DNA of 64,000 nt, taken from contig NZ_BOSL01000006.1 of the NCBI RefSeq assembly GCF_018403325.1, forward strand, positions 62,001 through 126,000, given 5' to 3'. This stretch comes from Paenibacillus vini. Its GTDB lineage: Bacteria; Bacillota; Bacilli; Paenibacillales; Paenibacillaceae. Numbering within the stretch: position 1 is the stretch's first letter; each line of letters starts with the position of its first letter. The position numbers and the translations under genes are program-made. A model generated the notes under the pieces. It saw only the letters and a program-made list of their open reading frames with translations. It had not been told where the DNA came from and ran no database searches. Below are positions 52,270-60,858 of the stretch, piece after piece.

Positions 52270-53261
52270 TGAAACTAAGCAAAACGTTTAGTGCATCGGC
52301 CGGAATCAAATCCAGGGGATCCTCCCTTTGGCTGGTGATAGTTCTGGTAAGAGCGCTGGTCGTCATTCTCTGCGTGACTACAGCTGTGTTTTTCTTGATC
52401 CGAATTGTCCCTGGGGACCCCGCGAAAATGATCCTGGGCGAATACAGTACACCCGAGGCGCTCGAGAGCATGCATCATGCTCTCGGGCTCGACCTCTCTT
52501 TAGGGGAGCAGTTCCTCCGATTTCTCAAGATTCTGTTTACGCAAGGGGATACGGGGAATTCCATCATCTCGGGAACCTCCACAAGGGAGCTGATTGCGGA
52601 CCGGGCGCCAGTTACCTTGCTGCTTATCGGATTGGCCAGTGTTTTTGCGATCATCATCGCCCTTTTGCTGGCTACGCTTGCGGCTACGAATAAAGATAAG
52701 CTGCCGGACCATTTGATCCGTATTTTTCCAACAATTACTTTAGGTATGCCCGTTTTTTGGGTTGGTTTGCTTCTAATTTTACTGTTTAGCGTCAGGTTGG
52801 GTTGGTTTCCCGTCGGAGGGGTCAAAGAAGGCTGGGTCGGTACCGTGCATAGCCTCGCGCTTCCGGCGATCACCGTAGCTTTTTCGCAAATTCCCACCCT
52901 GGTTCGTTCGTTACGAGCTCAAATGCTGGATGTATTGGAATCCGATTTCGTGGTCACGTTGAAGGCGGCCCGTATTCCAAGAGCGATCATTCTGTTCAAG
53001 CATGTGATGCGGAATGCGGCGCTTCCTACGCTGATGCTGTTCGGGGTAAATCTGTCGTACCTGATCGGAGGTACCTTAGTCGTTGAACAAGTATTCGGCA
53101 TCAAGGGAATCGGCAGCTTGCTGTTCTCCTCCATTGCCAAGCGGGATTTCCCGGTCATCCAAGGAATAGCGCTTTATTGTGCGATCTCTGTCGTGATCAT
53201 CAGCCTCCTCGTTGAAATCATTTCCTGGTGGCTTGATCCCAGAACGAAAGGAAAATCATGA
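52266..53261 (+). CDS. ABC permease, DppB-like
   Basis: A 331-residue permease with six helices. Family features are TTAVFFLIRIVPGDPAKMILG near the N terminus, LGLDLSLGEQFLRF and the EAA loop TLKAARIPRAIILFKHVMRNAALPTL. It overlaps the binding protein gene by ATGA and the next gene by ATGA, so translation is coupled throughout. Confidence 0.92.
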   Translation: MMKLSKTFSASAGIKSRGSSLWLVIVLVRALVVILCVTTAVFFLIRIVPGDPAKMILGEYSTPEALESMHHALGLDLSLGEQFLRFLKILFTQGDTGNSIISGTSTRELIADRAPVTLLLIGLASVFAIIIALLLATLAATNKDKLPDHLIRIFPTITLGMPVFWVGLLLILLFSVRLGWFPVGGVKEGWVGTVHSLALPAITVAFSQIPTLVRSLRAQMLDVLESDFVVTLKAARIPRAIILFKHVMRNAALPTLMLFGVNLSYLIGGTLVVEQVFGIKGIGSLLFSSIAKRDFPVIQGIALYCAISVVIISLLVEIISWWLDPRTKGKS

Positions 53262-54124
53262 AACAGATGAGAATAGACCCCAGGTTGAATAGATACGGGA
53301 ATAGGACAAGTATTTTCGGCAGAATTTGGAGCACTCCGACCCTGCTGGTGGGAACCTTTATGTTTGCGGTGCTTGTCCTCCTGGCCGTATTCATTCCGTT
53401 TATAAGTCCTTATCAGCCTTCCGAGCAAAACCTGAGCGCTTTTTTGCAGCCCCCGTCCGCCAAACATTGGATGGGGACGGACCAATTGGGACGCGATCTG
53501 TTTACGAGACTGATTTATGCGGCCCGGACGGATTTGAAAATCATGGTTCTGGCCGAGATCATTCCGTTTTGTACCGGCCTATTTCTGGGCATGGTTGCCG
53601 GGTATTACGGGAAATGGCTTGATACCGTCATTACGCTGCTCACGGATACGTTTATCGCGTTTCCGTTTTATTTGATCGTTATCATCGTTGCTTTTGCCAG
53701 CGGGGCAGGGGAACGCGGCATTTATATCACTTTTATACTCGTAGGCTGGATCGTGTTTGCCCGGGTAACTCGCGGGCTTACCGCCTCGTTTCGCCAGCAG
53801 GAATGGGTAGCGTCCGCTCAAACGCTGGGGCTGCCCGGCATAAGAATTATTTTGCGCCATATTCTGCCGAATGTATTGCCGCAAGCGATCGTGGTCCTCA
53901 TGACCGATATGGTCGGGCTGCTGGTAGCGATTGTGACGCTAGGGTATCTTGGCATCGGGATTACGCCGCCAACGCCGGATTGGGGAACGATGATTTCCGA
54001 CGGGCAGTCTTTTATCACCACGGCCTGGTGGCTCTCTGCAGTTCCGGGTTTCGCGGTGGTGTATACGGGAATTGCGTTGTCCCTTGTAGGTGACGGTTTG
54101 GCGGATCTATGGAGGAAAAAATAA
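53258..54124 (+). CDS. ABC permease, DppC-like
   Basis: A 288-residue permease. Features are FIPFISPYQPSEQNL, HWMGTDQLGRDLFTRLIYAARTDLKI (diagnostic of DppC/OppC) and the EAA loop SAQTLGLPGIRIILRHILPNVLP. AAAGGAAAATC precedes the ATG. It ends in TAATG, overlapping the first ATPase gene by one base. Confidence 0.92.
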   Translation: MKQMRIDPRLNRYGNRTSIFGRIWSTPTLLVGTFMFAVLVLLAVFIPFISPYQPSEQNLSAFLQPPSAKHWMGTDQLGRDLFTRLIYAARTDLKIMVLAEIIPFCTGLFLGMVAGYYGKWLDTVITLLTDTFIAFPFYLIVIIVAFASGAGERGIYITFILVGWIVFARVTRGLTASFRQQEWVASAQTLGLPGIRIILRHILPNVLPQAIVVLMTDMVGLLVAIVTLGYLGIGITPPTPDWGTMISDGQSFITTAWWLSAVPGFAVVYTGIALSLVGDGLADLWRKK

Positions 54125-54888
54125 TGTCTTACAATATCATTCTGGAAGTAGAGGATCTGTCGCTGGAGACAAAGCAGCATCATAGATTGGTGAACCGGGT
54201 CAGCTTTGCGCTGGGCAAAGGCGAGACTATAGGCTTGGTGGGCGAATCGGGATCCGGGAAATCGTTGACACTGCGTGCGATTCTCGGACTTCTTCCGCGC
54301 GGTGTGGAGAAAGTGGACGGAACTATCAAAAGCGATGAGCGCACCGCCATGGTCTTTCAGGATCCCCGAGGGGCGCTCGACCCGCTTTGTCCGGTCGTGA
54401 AGCAGCTTTCTGAAGTTGTACGTTTCAGGCAACAGGTAAGCAAAAAAGCGGCTCGCGAAATTGCGCTTGAGCTGCTCGAAAGGCTCGGGCTGCCGGATTC
54501 TCTAAAGACGGCCGACCGGTATCCGAGCCAGCTTTCGGGCGGACAATGCCAGCGCGTGGTCATCGCGATTGCACTGGCATGTAAGCCGAGCATTCTGCTC
54601 TGCGACGAGCCTACGACGGCGCTTGACGTCACCGTTCAGAAACAAATCATAGAGACGATTTCAGCTTTGCAAAAGGAACTGGGCTTTGCCATGGTATTTG
54701 TTACGCATAACCTTGCGGTAGCTGCGGCCATGTGTTCCAAACTGTGCGTGATGAAGAACGGGGAGATTGTGGAACAGGGAGATACCCTTGACCTTCTGCA
54801 AAACCCGCAGGATCCCTATACGCAAATGTTGATCAACTCGGTGCTTCCCGTGCCGGAGCTGGAAGGGAGCGAGCGGATATGGAATTAG
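54124..54888 (+). CDS. ABC ATPase, DppD-like
   Basis: A 254-residue nucleotide-binding subunit. Walker A is GESGSGKSLT, the signature LSGGQCQRVV, Walker B ILLCDEPTTALD, and the switch histidine is in FVTHNL. I chose ATG 54124, with GGAGG 8 bases upstream; the ATG at 54109 precedes that site. It is shorter than typical DppD (~330) and lacks the C-terminal extension often seen after ~260 residues. Confidence 0.9.
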   Translation: MSYNIILEVEDLSLETKQHHRLVNRVSFALGKGETIGLVGESGSGKSLTLRAILGLLPRGVEKVDGTIKSDERTAMVFQDPRGALDPLCPVVKQLSEVVRFRQQVSKKAAREIALELLERLGLPDSLKTADRYPSQLSGGQCQRVVIAIALACKPSILLCDEPTTALDVTVQKQIIETISALQKELGFAMVFVTHNLAVAAAMCSKLCVMKNGEIVEQGDTLDLLQNPQDPYTQMLINSVLPVPELEGSERIWN

Positions 54889-55655
54889 CTCTCCAGGTGA
54901 AAAATGTTTCAGTCCATTATGGCGGGTTTACAGCCCTGGATGATATCAGTTTGGATTTGCAGCAGCATAAAGTGCTGGGGCTTGTCGGAGAGTCGGGCTC
55001 GGGCAAATCCACGCTCGCCCGGGTGATTGCCGGGTTAATCACACCCGATGGCGGCGAGATTACTCTGAATTCGCAGCCCTTGCTCAAGAAGAGAAGCCGC
55101 GCTCAGCGCAAACAAATTCAGATGATCTTCCAGAACCCGGATGCTTCACTGAATCCAAAGCATTCGGTCCGGCAAATTCTGTCCGAGGCGTTATTGTTTC
55201 ACCGAATCGTGGACCGCGCCCAGGTCGAAAAGAGATGCAAAGAGCTTCTGGCCAAGGTTCATATTGAAGAAAGCGGGTTGGACCGGTTTCCCCATGAATT
55301 TTCCGGTGGCCAGCGACAACGGATTGCGATCGCTCGCGCTTTGAGCGTGGAGCCGAGCCTGCTGATTGCGGACGAACCGACAAGTGCCCTCGATGTCTCG
55401 GTGCAACGAAGCGTACTGGAGCTGTTCGGCAAGCTTAAGGAGGAATTGAATCTGACCATGCTGTTCATTTCCCATGACTTGGGAGTCATCCATGAGATTA
55501 GCGATACGGTTGCGGTAATGCGTCAGGGACGGCTGGTGGAGCTGAATCCCAAGGACCGGTTCTTCGCCAACCCTGAATCGGAATATAGTCTCGAACTATT
55601 ATCTGCAGTGCCGAGAATGCCGAAACCAAGCACTCCAGGAGGTTTAACAACATGA
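54879..55655 (+). CDS. ABC ATPase, DppF-like
   Basis: A 258-residue second ATPase. Walker A is GESGSGKSTLA, the Q-loop is in MIFQNPDASLNPKHSV, the signature is FSGGQRQRIAIARAL and Walker B LLIADEPTSALD. It overlaps the previous gene by 10 bases and the aminotransferase gene by ATGA. Like its partner it is compact, without the zinc or cysteine C-terminal oligopeptide-binding tail of larger homologues. Confidence 0.9.
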   Translation: MELALQVKNVSVHYGGFTALDDISLDLQQHKVLGLVGESGSGKSTLARVIAGLITPDGGEITLNSQPLLKKRSRAQRKQIQMIFQNPDASLNPKHSVRQILSEALLFHRIVDRAQVEKRCKELLAKVHIEESGLDRFPHEFSGGQRQRIAIARALSVEPSLLIADEPTSALDVSVQRSVLELFGKLKEELNLTMLFISHDLGVIHEISDTVAVMRQGRLVELNPKDRFFANPESEYSLELLSAVPRMPKPSTPGGLTT

Positions 55656-56722
55656 GCCAACAATATGCGGGATATGTACCGTTGTCCTTATCCGAATATG
55701 AAATACTTAACGTTTTGTTTTCCCGGCTGTTGTCCACAAAGCATGCTCCGGTAATCATTCCCGGGGAGGCGATCCTGGGCATAGAAGCGGTGGCTGCCGG
55801 GATCTCGGCTCCGGGCCGTACGATTTTGAATGTAGTGACGGGGCCTTACGGTAGCTTGTTCGGGACATGGCTGGAACGCGGCGGAGCAACGGTCGCCGAA
55901 GTGAGAGTCCCTTTTGATGAAGTGGTGACGGTAAAAGAAATTCATGAAGCAATCGACCGGTTCCGTCCGGTCGCGATTTCTTTTGTCCATGCGGAAGTGG
56001 TTACGGGGGGATCCAATCCGGCCCGGGAGATCTTAAAGCTTGCCCGGGACTATGATCTCGTAACGGTGATGGACTCGGTTTCGGCTGTCGGGGGAGAGAG
56101 CCTGCCGGTGGATGAATGGACAGCCGATTTCGTAGCGATCGGTGCGCAAAAGGCGTTGGCCGGTCCCAATGGCGTTAGCGCCGTAAGCGTCTCCCCGCGA
56201 GGCTGGGAGTTTCTTGAATCCAACAAGAACGCGCCGCGCAACTCCATCCTGTCTTTACTGGATTTGAAGCCGGTCAAAGACGGTGCGGCACCGCTTCGAG
56301 TTCCTCCCAACATCCCTGCCCTGGAGGCCAGAGCTTTGACTGCTGCTTTGTTGCTTGTCGAAGAGGAGGGGCTGGAACAGGTGATCAAGCGTCATGAGCT
56401 TGCCGCGGCATCAACCCTGGAAGGTATTAAGGCATTGGGAATCGAGCCTTGGCAAAAGAATAGCAGACATTATTCAACGCTTACTACGACGGTAAGAATC
56501 TCCGGGGATAAAAGCTTGCTGATCGACCGTCCTATCGGGATCGTAGCTCCTGGAGACGGCGAATTATTCGGGCAACTGCTGCGAATTAACCACTTCGGGG
56601 CGAACGCTTGCCGCCGGAGCGTTGAAGAGGCTATCAAGACACTTGCGCAGTTGTTAAACCGGGAGCCGGATCAGGCGATTGAAGCGATTTTGCAGGTTTG
56701 GGGGGAGAAGCATGAACAATAA
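55652..56722 (+). CDS. Class V aminotransferase-family PLP enzyme
   Basis: A 356-residue fold-type I PLP enzyme. TGPYGSLFGTWLERGGATV, VVTGGSNPAREILKLARDYDLVTVMDSVSAVGGESLPVDEW and the Schiff-base lysine K167 in AIGAQKALAGPNGVSAVSV place it near alanine-glyoxylate/serine-pyruvate aminotransferases. The cofactor Asp lies in VMDSVSA. Substrates are not predictable from sequence. It is coupled by ATGA to the upstream ATPase gene, with AGGAGG in front, and overlaps the amidohydrolase gene by 11 bases, so it very likely acts on the imported compound or its hydrolysis product. Confidence 0.85.
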   Translation: MSQQYAGYVPLSLSEYEILNVLFSRLLSTKHAPVIIPGEAILGIEAVAAGISAPGRTILNVVTGPYGSLFGTWLERGGATVAEVRVPFDEVVTVKEIHEAIDRFRPVAISFVHAEVVTGGSNPAREILKLARDYDLVTVMDSVSAVGGESLPVDEWTADFVAIGAQKALAGPNGVSAVSVSPRGWEFLESNKNAPRNSILSLLDLKPVKDGAAPLRVPPNIPALEARALTAALLLVEEEGLEQVIKRHELAAASTLEGIKALGIEPWQKNSRHYSTLTTTVRISGDKSLLIDRPIGIVAPGDGELFGQLLRINHFGANACRRSVEEAIKTLAQLLNREPDQAIEAILQVWGEKHEQ

Positions 56723-57851
56723 TAGTTCCCAAGCTCAATCATTTAATCGAGTTTATATTGCGGGTATTCAGGGAAGACGCTTCGATATTTCTATCCGGGA
56801 CGGACGGTTCCATTCGATTGCCGAATCGGGTCCGGTTCCTGACGAGGGAGCCGTTCCAGCCCAAGACTTGTGGATTAGCCCGGGAATCATCGATCTCCAT
56901 ACCCATTTGGCATGGACCGATTTCGATCATGCCGATCAATTGAAACGCGGCGGTCAGGAAATCGAAGAGATGCAGGCTCGAGCCTTTGAAGCTACCCTTC
57001 GCACCGGCGTGACCACGGCGAGGGATGCGGGCGGGCTGTTGCCCGGCACGGCTCAACACCTGGTTGAGACTTATCAGGTGCCGTTGCGGGTTCAAACCAG
57101 CAGTGAGATGCTTGGAGCCGCGGACGCCAAGGGTACTCACCATTTGGAGCGGCGTCTGAAGCAGATTTACGATAGCGGTGCGGGCTGGGTCAAGATTATG
57201 GCCACCGGCGGCCTTGGGGCACCGACGGAAAAGGTGCTGGATCCGGTGTTTTCGGAGGAAGAGTTCTCCTTCATTGTGTGCCATGCTCATAAACATGGCA
57301 AAAGGGTGCTGGTTCATACCTGGGGCGGTGTGACCGTGGACTGGTCCGTCGATGCCGGCGTGGAGTCGATTGAACACGGCATGTTCCTGACGGAGGACCA
57401 AGCCGGAAGACTGGCCGAATCCGGTGTAGCCTTTGTGCCGACGACGTCGATATACAGGATTGCCGCCGATCCCAAGGGTGTATTGGCTTTGAATCCGGTC
57501 ATTTGTGACCGGGCCGCCCGCGCCGCCGAAGCTCATCCTAATGCGATTGCCTATGCCAGGAGAGCCGGTGTGCAAATCGGGTTCGGAACGGATTATGCGA
57601 CGCCAGCGCTTCATGGCTATAATTTGCAGGAGCTCGACACCCTGATGGATTACGGATTAACCCGCGCGGAAGCCTGGCAGTCAGCCACCGGAAATGCGGC
57701 CGAAATTTTGGGTTGGGGTGGCCGATTGGGACGCATTGCTGAAGGATATATAGCGGATGCCGTAATTTTCGATGCGGATCCGTTTTTGGCGGATAATGCA
57801 AATAGCCTTCGTAAACATATCGTTACCGTCCTTACCGGATCAAAGGAGTAG
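56712..57851 (+). CDS. Metal-dependent amidohydrolase (imidazolonepropionase/prolidase-like)
   Basis: A 379-residue amidohydrolase-superfamily enzyme. The binuclear metal site is seen as GIIDLHTHLAWTD (H-x-H), a candidate carboxylated lysine in GAGWVKIMATGG, VHTWGG and SIEHGMFL histidines, and the catalytic Asp in IGFGTDYATP. Relatives hydrolyse Xaa-Pro or other dipeptides, N-acyl amino acids or cyclic amides. ATG 56712 is preceded by GGGGGGAG and lies inside the end of the aminotransferase gene; a longer frame from 56679 is less likely. No signal peptide, so it acts on the substrate after import. Confidence 0.87.
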   Translation: MNNNSSQAQSFNRVYIAGIQGRRFDISIRDGRFHSIAESGPVPDEGAVPAQDLWISPGIIDLHTHLAWTDFDHADQLKRGGQEIEEMQARAFEATLRTGVTTARDAGGLLPGTAQHLVETYQVPLRVQTSSEMLGAADAKGTHHLERRLKQIYDSGAGWVKIMATGGLGAPTEKVLDPVFSEEEFSFIVCHAHKHGKRVLVHTWGGVTVDWSVDAGVESIEHGMFLTEDQAGRLAESGVAFVPTTSIYRIAADPKGVLALNPVICDRAARAAEAHPNAIAYARRAGVQIGFGTDYATPALHGYNLQELDTLMDYGLTRAEAWQSATGNAAEILGWGGRLGRIAEGYIADAVIFDADPFLADNANSLRKHIVTVLTGSKE

Positions 57852-58085
57852 TATATAAGATGAATAAAGAATGAGATGCAGGCAAGGGAGTAAAATGATT
57901 CCGAAGAAAACGACATGGTCGCATTTGGTTCCGGATTTCAACCGATTCAGATTCTATAAGATCATGAAATCTGGAACCAACAGCGATCGCAGGAACATTT
58001 TACGTACTTGCCACACATCCATTTCAATAGTTCATCTTATATCGCAAGATTTACAGATGGAATTGGGGAAAATAGGTTAAGCATG

Positions 58086-58121
58086 AGAGCCGGACTGTTA
58101 AATCAGCCCTGGCTCTTTTTG
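58086..58121 (+). terminator. Terminator downstream of the peptide-type operon
   Basis: AGAGCC (58086-58091) pairs with GGCTCT (58111-58116), with a further CTG/CAG pair inside and a T run. It lies 235 bases after the last gene; the 57852-58085 stretch between them shows no convincing gene. Confidence 0.65.
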
Positions 58122-58159
58122 CATTGAGCATGGGAGTGACTCTGCACAGCTTCAAGCTA

Positions 58160-58190
58160 TTGACTTGGAGTGCACTCTAAGTTGTACATT
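58160..58190 (+). promoter_or_regulatory. MerR-type promoter/operator
   Basis: TTGACT (58160-58165) and TACATT (58185-58190) are separated by 19 bases, the overlong spacer typical of MerR-activated promoters. The spacer holds the near-perfect palindrome CTTGGAGTGCACTCTAAG (58164-58181). Confidence 0.8.
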
Positions 58191-58226
58191 AGTTGCATTA
58201 GAAGGATTTGGAAAGGAGATCCATAG

Positions 58227-58610
58227 ATGACGGATAAGGATTTGACGATTCAACAGGTCGCAGGCCTGACGGGATTGAGTGTGCATACGCTTCGCTATTA
58301 TGAAAAAATCGGACTGATGGATCCGATCCGACGGGCGAAAAACGGACATCGAGCCTATCATATGGACGATATGGAATGGATCCGGTTGATCGTTCGTTTA
58401 CGCTCCACCGGAATGCCGATCGTAGAAATGCAGCGCTTTGCGGATATGATGCGGATGGGGGATGCGGGTATTAGCCGGCGGAGAGCGCTCCTTGAGGAGC
58501 ACGAACAAAAGCTGATGTTACAGGCGAAGGAACTGGAGGATACGCTGGTGGTTTTGCGTGACAAGATCGCTTATTACCGGGCTTGGGAAAGCGGAGAACA
58601 TTCGGGTTAG
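58227..58610 (+). CDS. MerR family transcriptional regulator
   Basis: A 127-residue regulator. The winged HTH (LTIQQVAGLTGLSVHTLRYYEKIGLM, residues ~6-31) and the RRAKNGHRAYHMDDMEWIRLIVRLRSTGMPI segment precede a dimerisation coiled coil (RRALLEEHEQKLMLQAKELEDTLVVLRDKIAYY). No metal-binding cysteines; this fits the AdhR/YraB-like aldehyde- or electrophile-responsive group by overall form, not by proof. AAAGGAG precedes the ATG. The upstream promoter has the MerR signature, so it is probably autoregulated and controls the aldo/keto reductase gene 64 bases downstream. Confidence 0.88.
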   Translation: MTDKDLTIQQVAGLTGLSVHTLRYYEKIGLMDPIRRAKNGHRAYHMDDMEWIRLIVRLRSTGMPIVEMQRFADMMRMGDAGISRRRALLEEHEQKLMLQAKELEDTLVVLRDKIAYYRAWESGEHSG

Positions 58611-58674
58611 AGTCGGTGTTTTCTGGACTATCTGACGGACCGGATTCAAATTTAATGTTAAGGGGATGTTTTCA

Positions 58675-59631
58675 GTGCAGCAGATGAAATTAGGTGCCAC
58701 AAGTCTAAGAGTCAGTGCATTGGCTTTAGGATGTTTAAATTTCGGATCCCGGACTAGTCAGCGCGACTCTTATCGTCTGTTGGATCAATATGTGGATGCG
58801 GGAGGGTCTTTCCTGGACACGGCGAACAATTACGCTTTTTGGAATGAAGGATGTATAGGCGGGGAAAGCGAGTTGTTATTGAGCCGATGGATGAAAGAAC
58901 GCGGCAACCGTGATCAAATGTTTATAGCGACGAAGACGGGAGCCAAGCCTGCGTATCCCGGAGCGGTGTTCGAGAATATGGAAGGTTTGGGCCGGAAGGC
59001 GATTGAAGCCGCCATCGATGAAAGCCTGCGGCGGCTTGGCACGGATTATGTGGATTTGTATTACGCTCACATTGACGATACATCCACCCCGCTCGAAGAG
59101 ACGCTTGAGGCTTTGGACGAACTTGTTCGGAAGGGAAAGGTAAGGGCGATCGGCTGCAGTAACTACTCTCTCTCACGGTTGAAAGAGGCTCAAAGAATCA
59201 GCGAAGCGGGGAATTTGACCCCATACTCCTGTGTTCAGCAGCGCTATACCTATCTGCAGCCTCGACGCGATGCCGATTTCGGCATTCAAGTCAGCGCCGA
59301 CGAGGAACTGCTGACTTATTGCCGGAACCGGGGCGATCTTTCCCTCTTGGCGTATTCCCCATTGCTAAACGGCGCGTATACGAGGAAAGATGTGTCCATC
59401 CCGGAATCGTATGGAGGATCGGAATCGTTATCCAGATTACAGATGTTAAAAGAGGTCGCCGCCGAAACCGGAGGGACGATGAATCAAATCGTTCTGGCCT
59501 GGATGTTGCATAGCGATCCGGCAGTAATTCCGGTCATTGCGGCCAGCACTCCGGAGCAGCTCGGAGAGAATTTGGGCTCACTGGATATCAAGTTGAGCAG
59601 GGAACAGTTAGAACGATTAAATCAAGCCTAA
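58675..59631 (+). CDS. Aldo/keto reductase
   Basis: A 318-residue NAD(P)H-dependent oxidoreductase. The catalytic tetrad is visible: D48 in FLDTANNYAF, Y53, the lysine in FIATKTG, and the histidine in LYYAHIDD. IGCSNYSLSRL and the C-terminal IPVIAASTPEQLGENLGSLD complete the cofactor site. It reduces aldehydes or ketones; the substrate is unknown. I favour GTG 58675 because AGGGG is 9 bases upstream; ATG 58666 directly abuts that sequence. The MerR gene upstream suggests induction by reactive aldehydes. Confidence 0.88.
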   Translation: MQQMKLGATSLRVSALALGCLNFGSRTSQRDSYRLLDQYVDAGGSFLDTANNYAFWNEGCIGGESELLLSRWMKERGNRDQMFIATKTGAKPAYPGAVFENMEGLGRKAIEAAIDESLRRLGTDYVDLYYAHIDDTSTPLEETLEALDELVRKGKVRAIGCSNYSLSRLKEAQRISEAGNLTPYSCVQQRYTYLQPRRDADFGIQVSADEELLTYCRNRGDLSLLAYSPLLNGAYTRKDVSIPESYGGSESLSRLQMLKEVAAETGGTMNQIVLAWMLHSDPAVIPVIAASTPEQLGENLGSLDIKLSREQLERLNQA

Positions 59632-59649
59632 ACAGAGATATTTTTTACG

Positions 59650-59678
59650 TTGTCATTTTCCCGTTTCCTCATTATAGT
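59650..59678 (+). promoter_or_regulatory. Predicted promoter of the RhaT-like gene
   Basis: TTGTCA (59650-59655), 17-base spacer, TATAGT (59673-59678), 60 bases before the start codon. Confidence 0.5.
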
Positions 59679-59737
59679 TAGTTTATTGCGCTTACATAGA
59701 TTCGGCACCTTAGATGAGGGCCATGGGGAGAGAGAAC

Positions 59738-60766
59738 ATGATTTACGGGTTTTTGTTGTTATTGGTAGCTTGTTTTTTTCAAGGAAGCTTCGGGCTCGGG
59801 ATGAAGAAATATCAGCCTTTTTCCTGGGAAGCGTTTTGGGTGGTCTTCTCGGTCATCGGTATTTTGCTGATTCCGATCGGTTGGACATGGCTGGAAGTGC
59901 CGGAATTTATGACATATGTGCGGGAGACTCCGCCGCAAGTTCTGTGGTTGGCTTCATTTTGCGGTCTGCTGTGGGGGATCAGCTCGATCCTGTTTGGCAA
60001 AGCGGTGGACTCGATCGGGGTATCTCTCACCTATGGCGTGAATATGGGGATATCCGCTTCGGCGGGCTCGTTAATTCCTTTGCTTATCTTCGGAAATATT
60101 CCGGTAGCCCGTTCCTTTATTCTGCTGCTGGCCGGAATGATGATCATGCTGGTCGGGGTGGTTGTCATTACGAAGGCGGGGCTTGATAAAGAAAAAAGCC
60201 TCAAGAAGCAATTGCAGCAGGGACAAAAGAGTGGAGCCAAAGCAAGTGATAAGCCGTTGTCCAAGGGACTGATTATGGCTTCCATTGCCGGGTTGGGTTC
60301 GGCAGCGATGAACATCGGGTTTTCTTACGCCAACCAGACACTGGACATTGCGGCCGGGCACGGCGTATCCGAGATGAGCGCCAGCCTGATTCCCTGGGTA
60401 ATTACGTTGTCCGGCGGTTTCGTAGCCAATTTCGTATATGCGTTTATTATGCTGATCAAAAACCGGACCTACCGCGATTATATTGCACCGGGGTCGGGCA
60501 AGGCTTATGCCAAAGCGATCGTTACCTCTTTTGTGTGGTTTTTTGCCCTTGGATTTTATGCAAAAGCTACGGTGATGCTTGGGCCGATCGGCTCCAGCGT
60601 CGGTTGGCTGGCCTTTAACGGTCTGGCTTTGATCGTTAGCAATGCATGGGGGCTCAAAGACGGGGAGTGGAAGGGATTTGCCAAGCCGAAAAAACTGTTG
60701 TTGGCGGGTAACGTGATCCTGATCGCTTCCTGGATCGTGGTGGGCATCGCCAATGGATTGGCATAA
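59738..60766 (+). CDS. RhaT-like sugar/proton symporter (DMT superfamily)
   Basis: A 342-residue membrane protein with ten predicted helices, the same length as E. coli RhaT. FFQGSFGLGMKKYQPFSWEAFWVVFSVIGILLIPIGW and SLTYGVNMGISASAGSLIPLLIFG are characteristic. A charged cytoplasmic loop (KEKSLKKQLQQGQKSGAKASDK, near residues 150-170) separates the two halves. Rhamnose is the known substrate of RhaT, but no rhamnose catabolic genes are nearby, so the sugar is uncertain. ATG 59738 has GGGGAGAGAG upstream. Confidence 0.85.
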   Translation: MIYGFLLLLVACFFQGSFGLGMKKYQPFSWEAFWVVFSVIGILLIPIGWTWLEVPEFMTYVRETPPQVLWLASFCGLLWGISSILFGKAVDSIGVSLTYGVNMGISASAGSLIPLLIFGNIPVARSFILLLAGMMIMLVGVVVITKAGLDKEKSLKKQLQQGQKSGAKASDKPLSKGLIMASIAGLGSAAMNIGFSYANQTLDIAAGHGVSEMSASLIPWVITLSGGFVANFVYAFIMLIKNRTYRDYIAPGSGKAYAKAIVTSFVWFFALGFYAKATVMLGPIGSSVGWLAFNGLALIVSNAWGLKDGEWKGFAKPKKLLLAGNVILIASWIVVGIANGLA

Positions 60767-60790
60767 CTCGAGCTTCGGAGATTAGAATGC

Positions 60791-60835
60791 AAAATGACGA
60801 TGCAGGGATTATTCCACAGCATCGTCATTTTTTTA
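60791..60835. terminator. Bidirectional terminator between RhaT-like and AraC genes
   Basis: AAAATGACGATGC (60791-60803) pairs perfectly with GCATCGTCATTTT (60819-60831), with A and T runs outside. Confidence 0.9.
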
Positions 60836-60858
60836 TTGCTCATAAGTCTTATCCAATA

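Noticed and set aside
57871-58080. A 69-codon frame after the amidohydrolase gene
   Set aside because: No ribosome binding site, no recognisable features and no terminator directly after it; the sequence looks like intergenic DNA.
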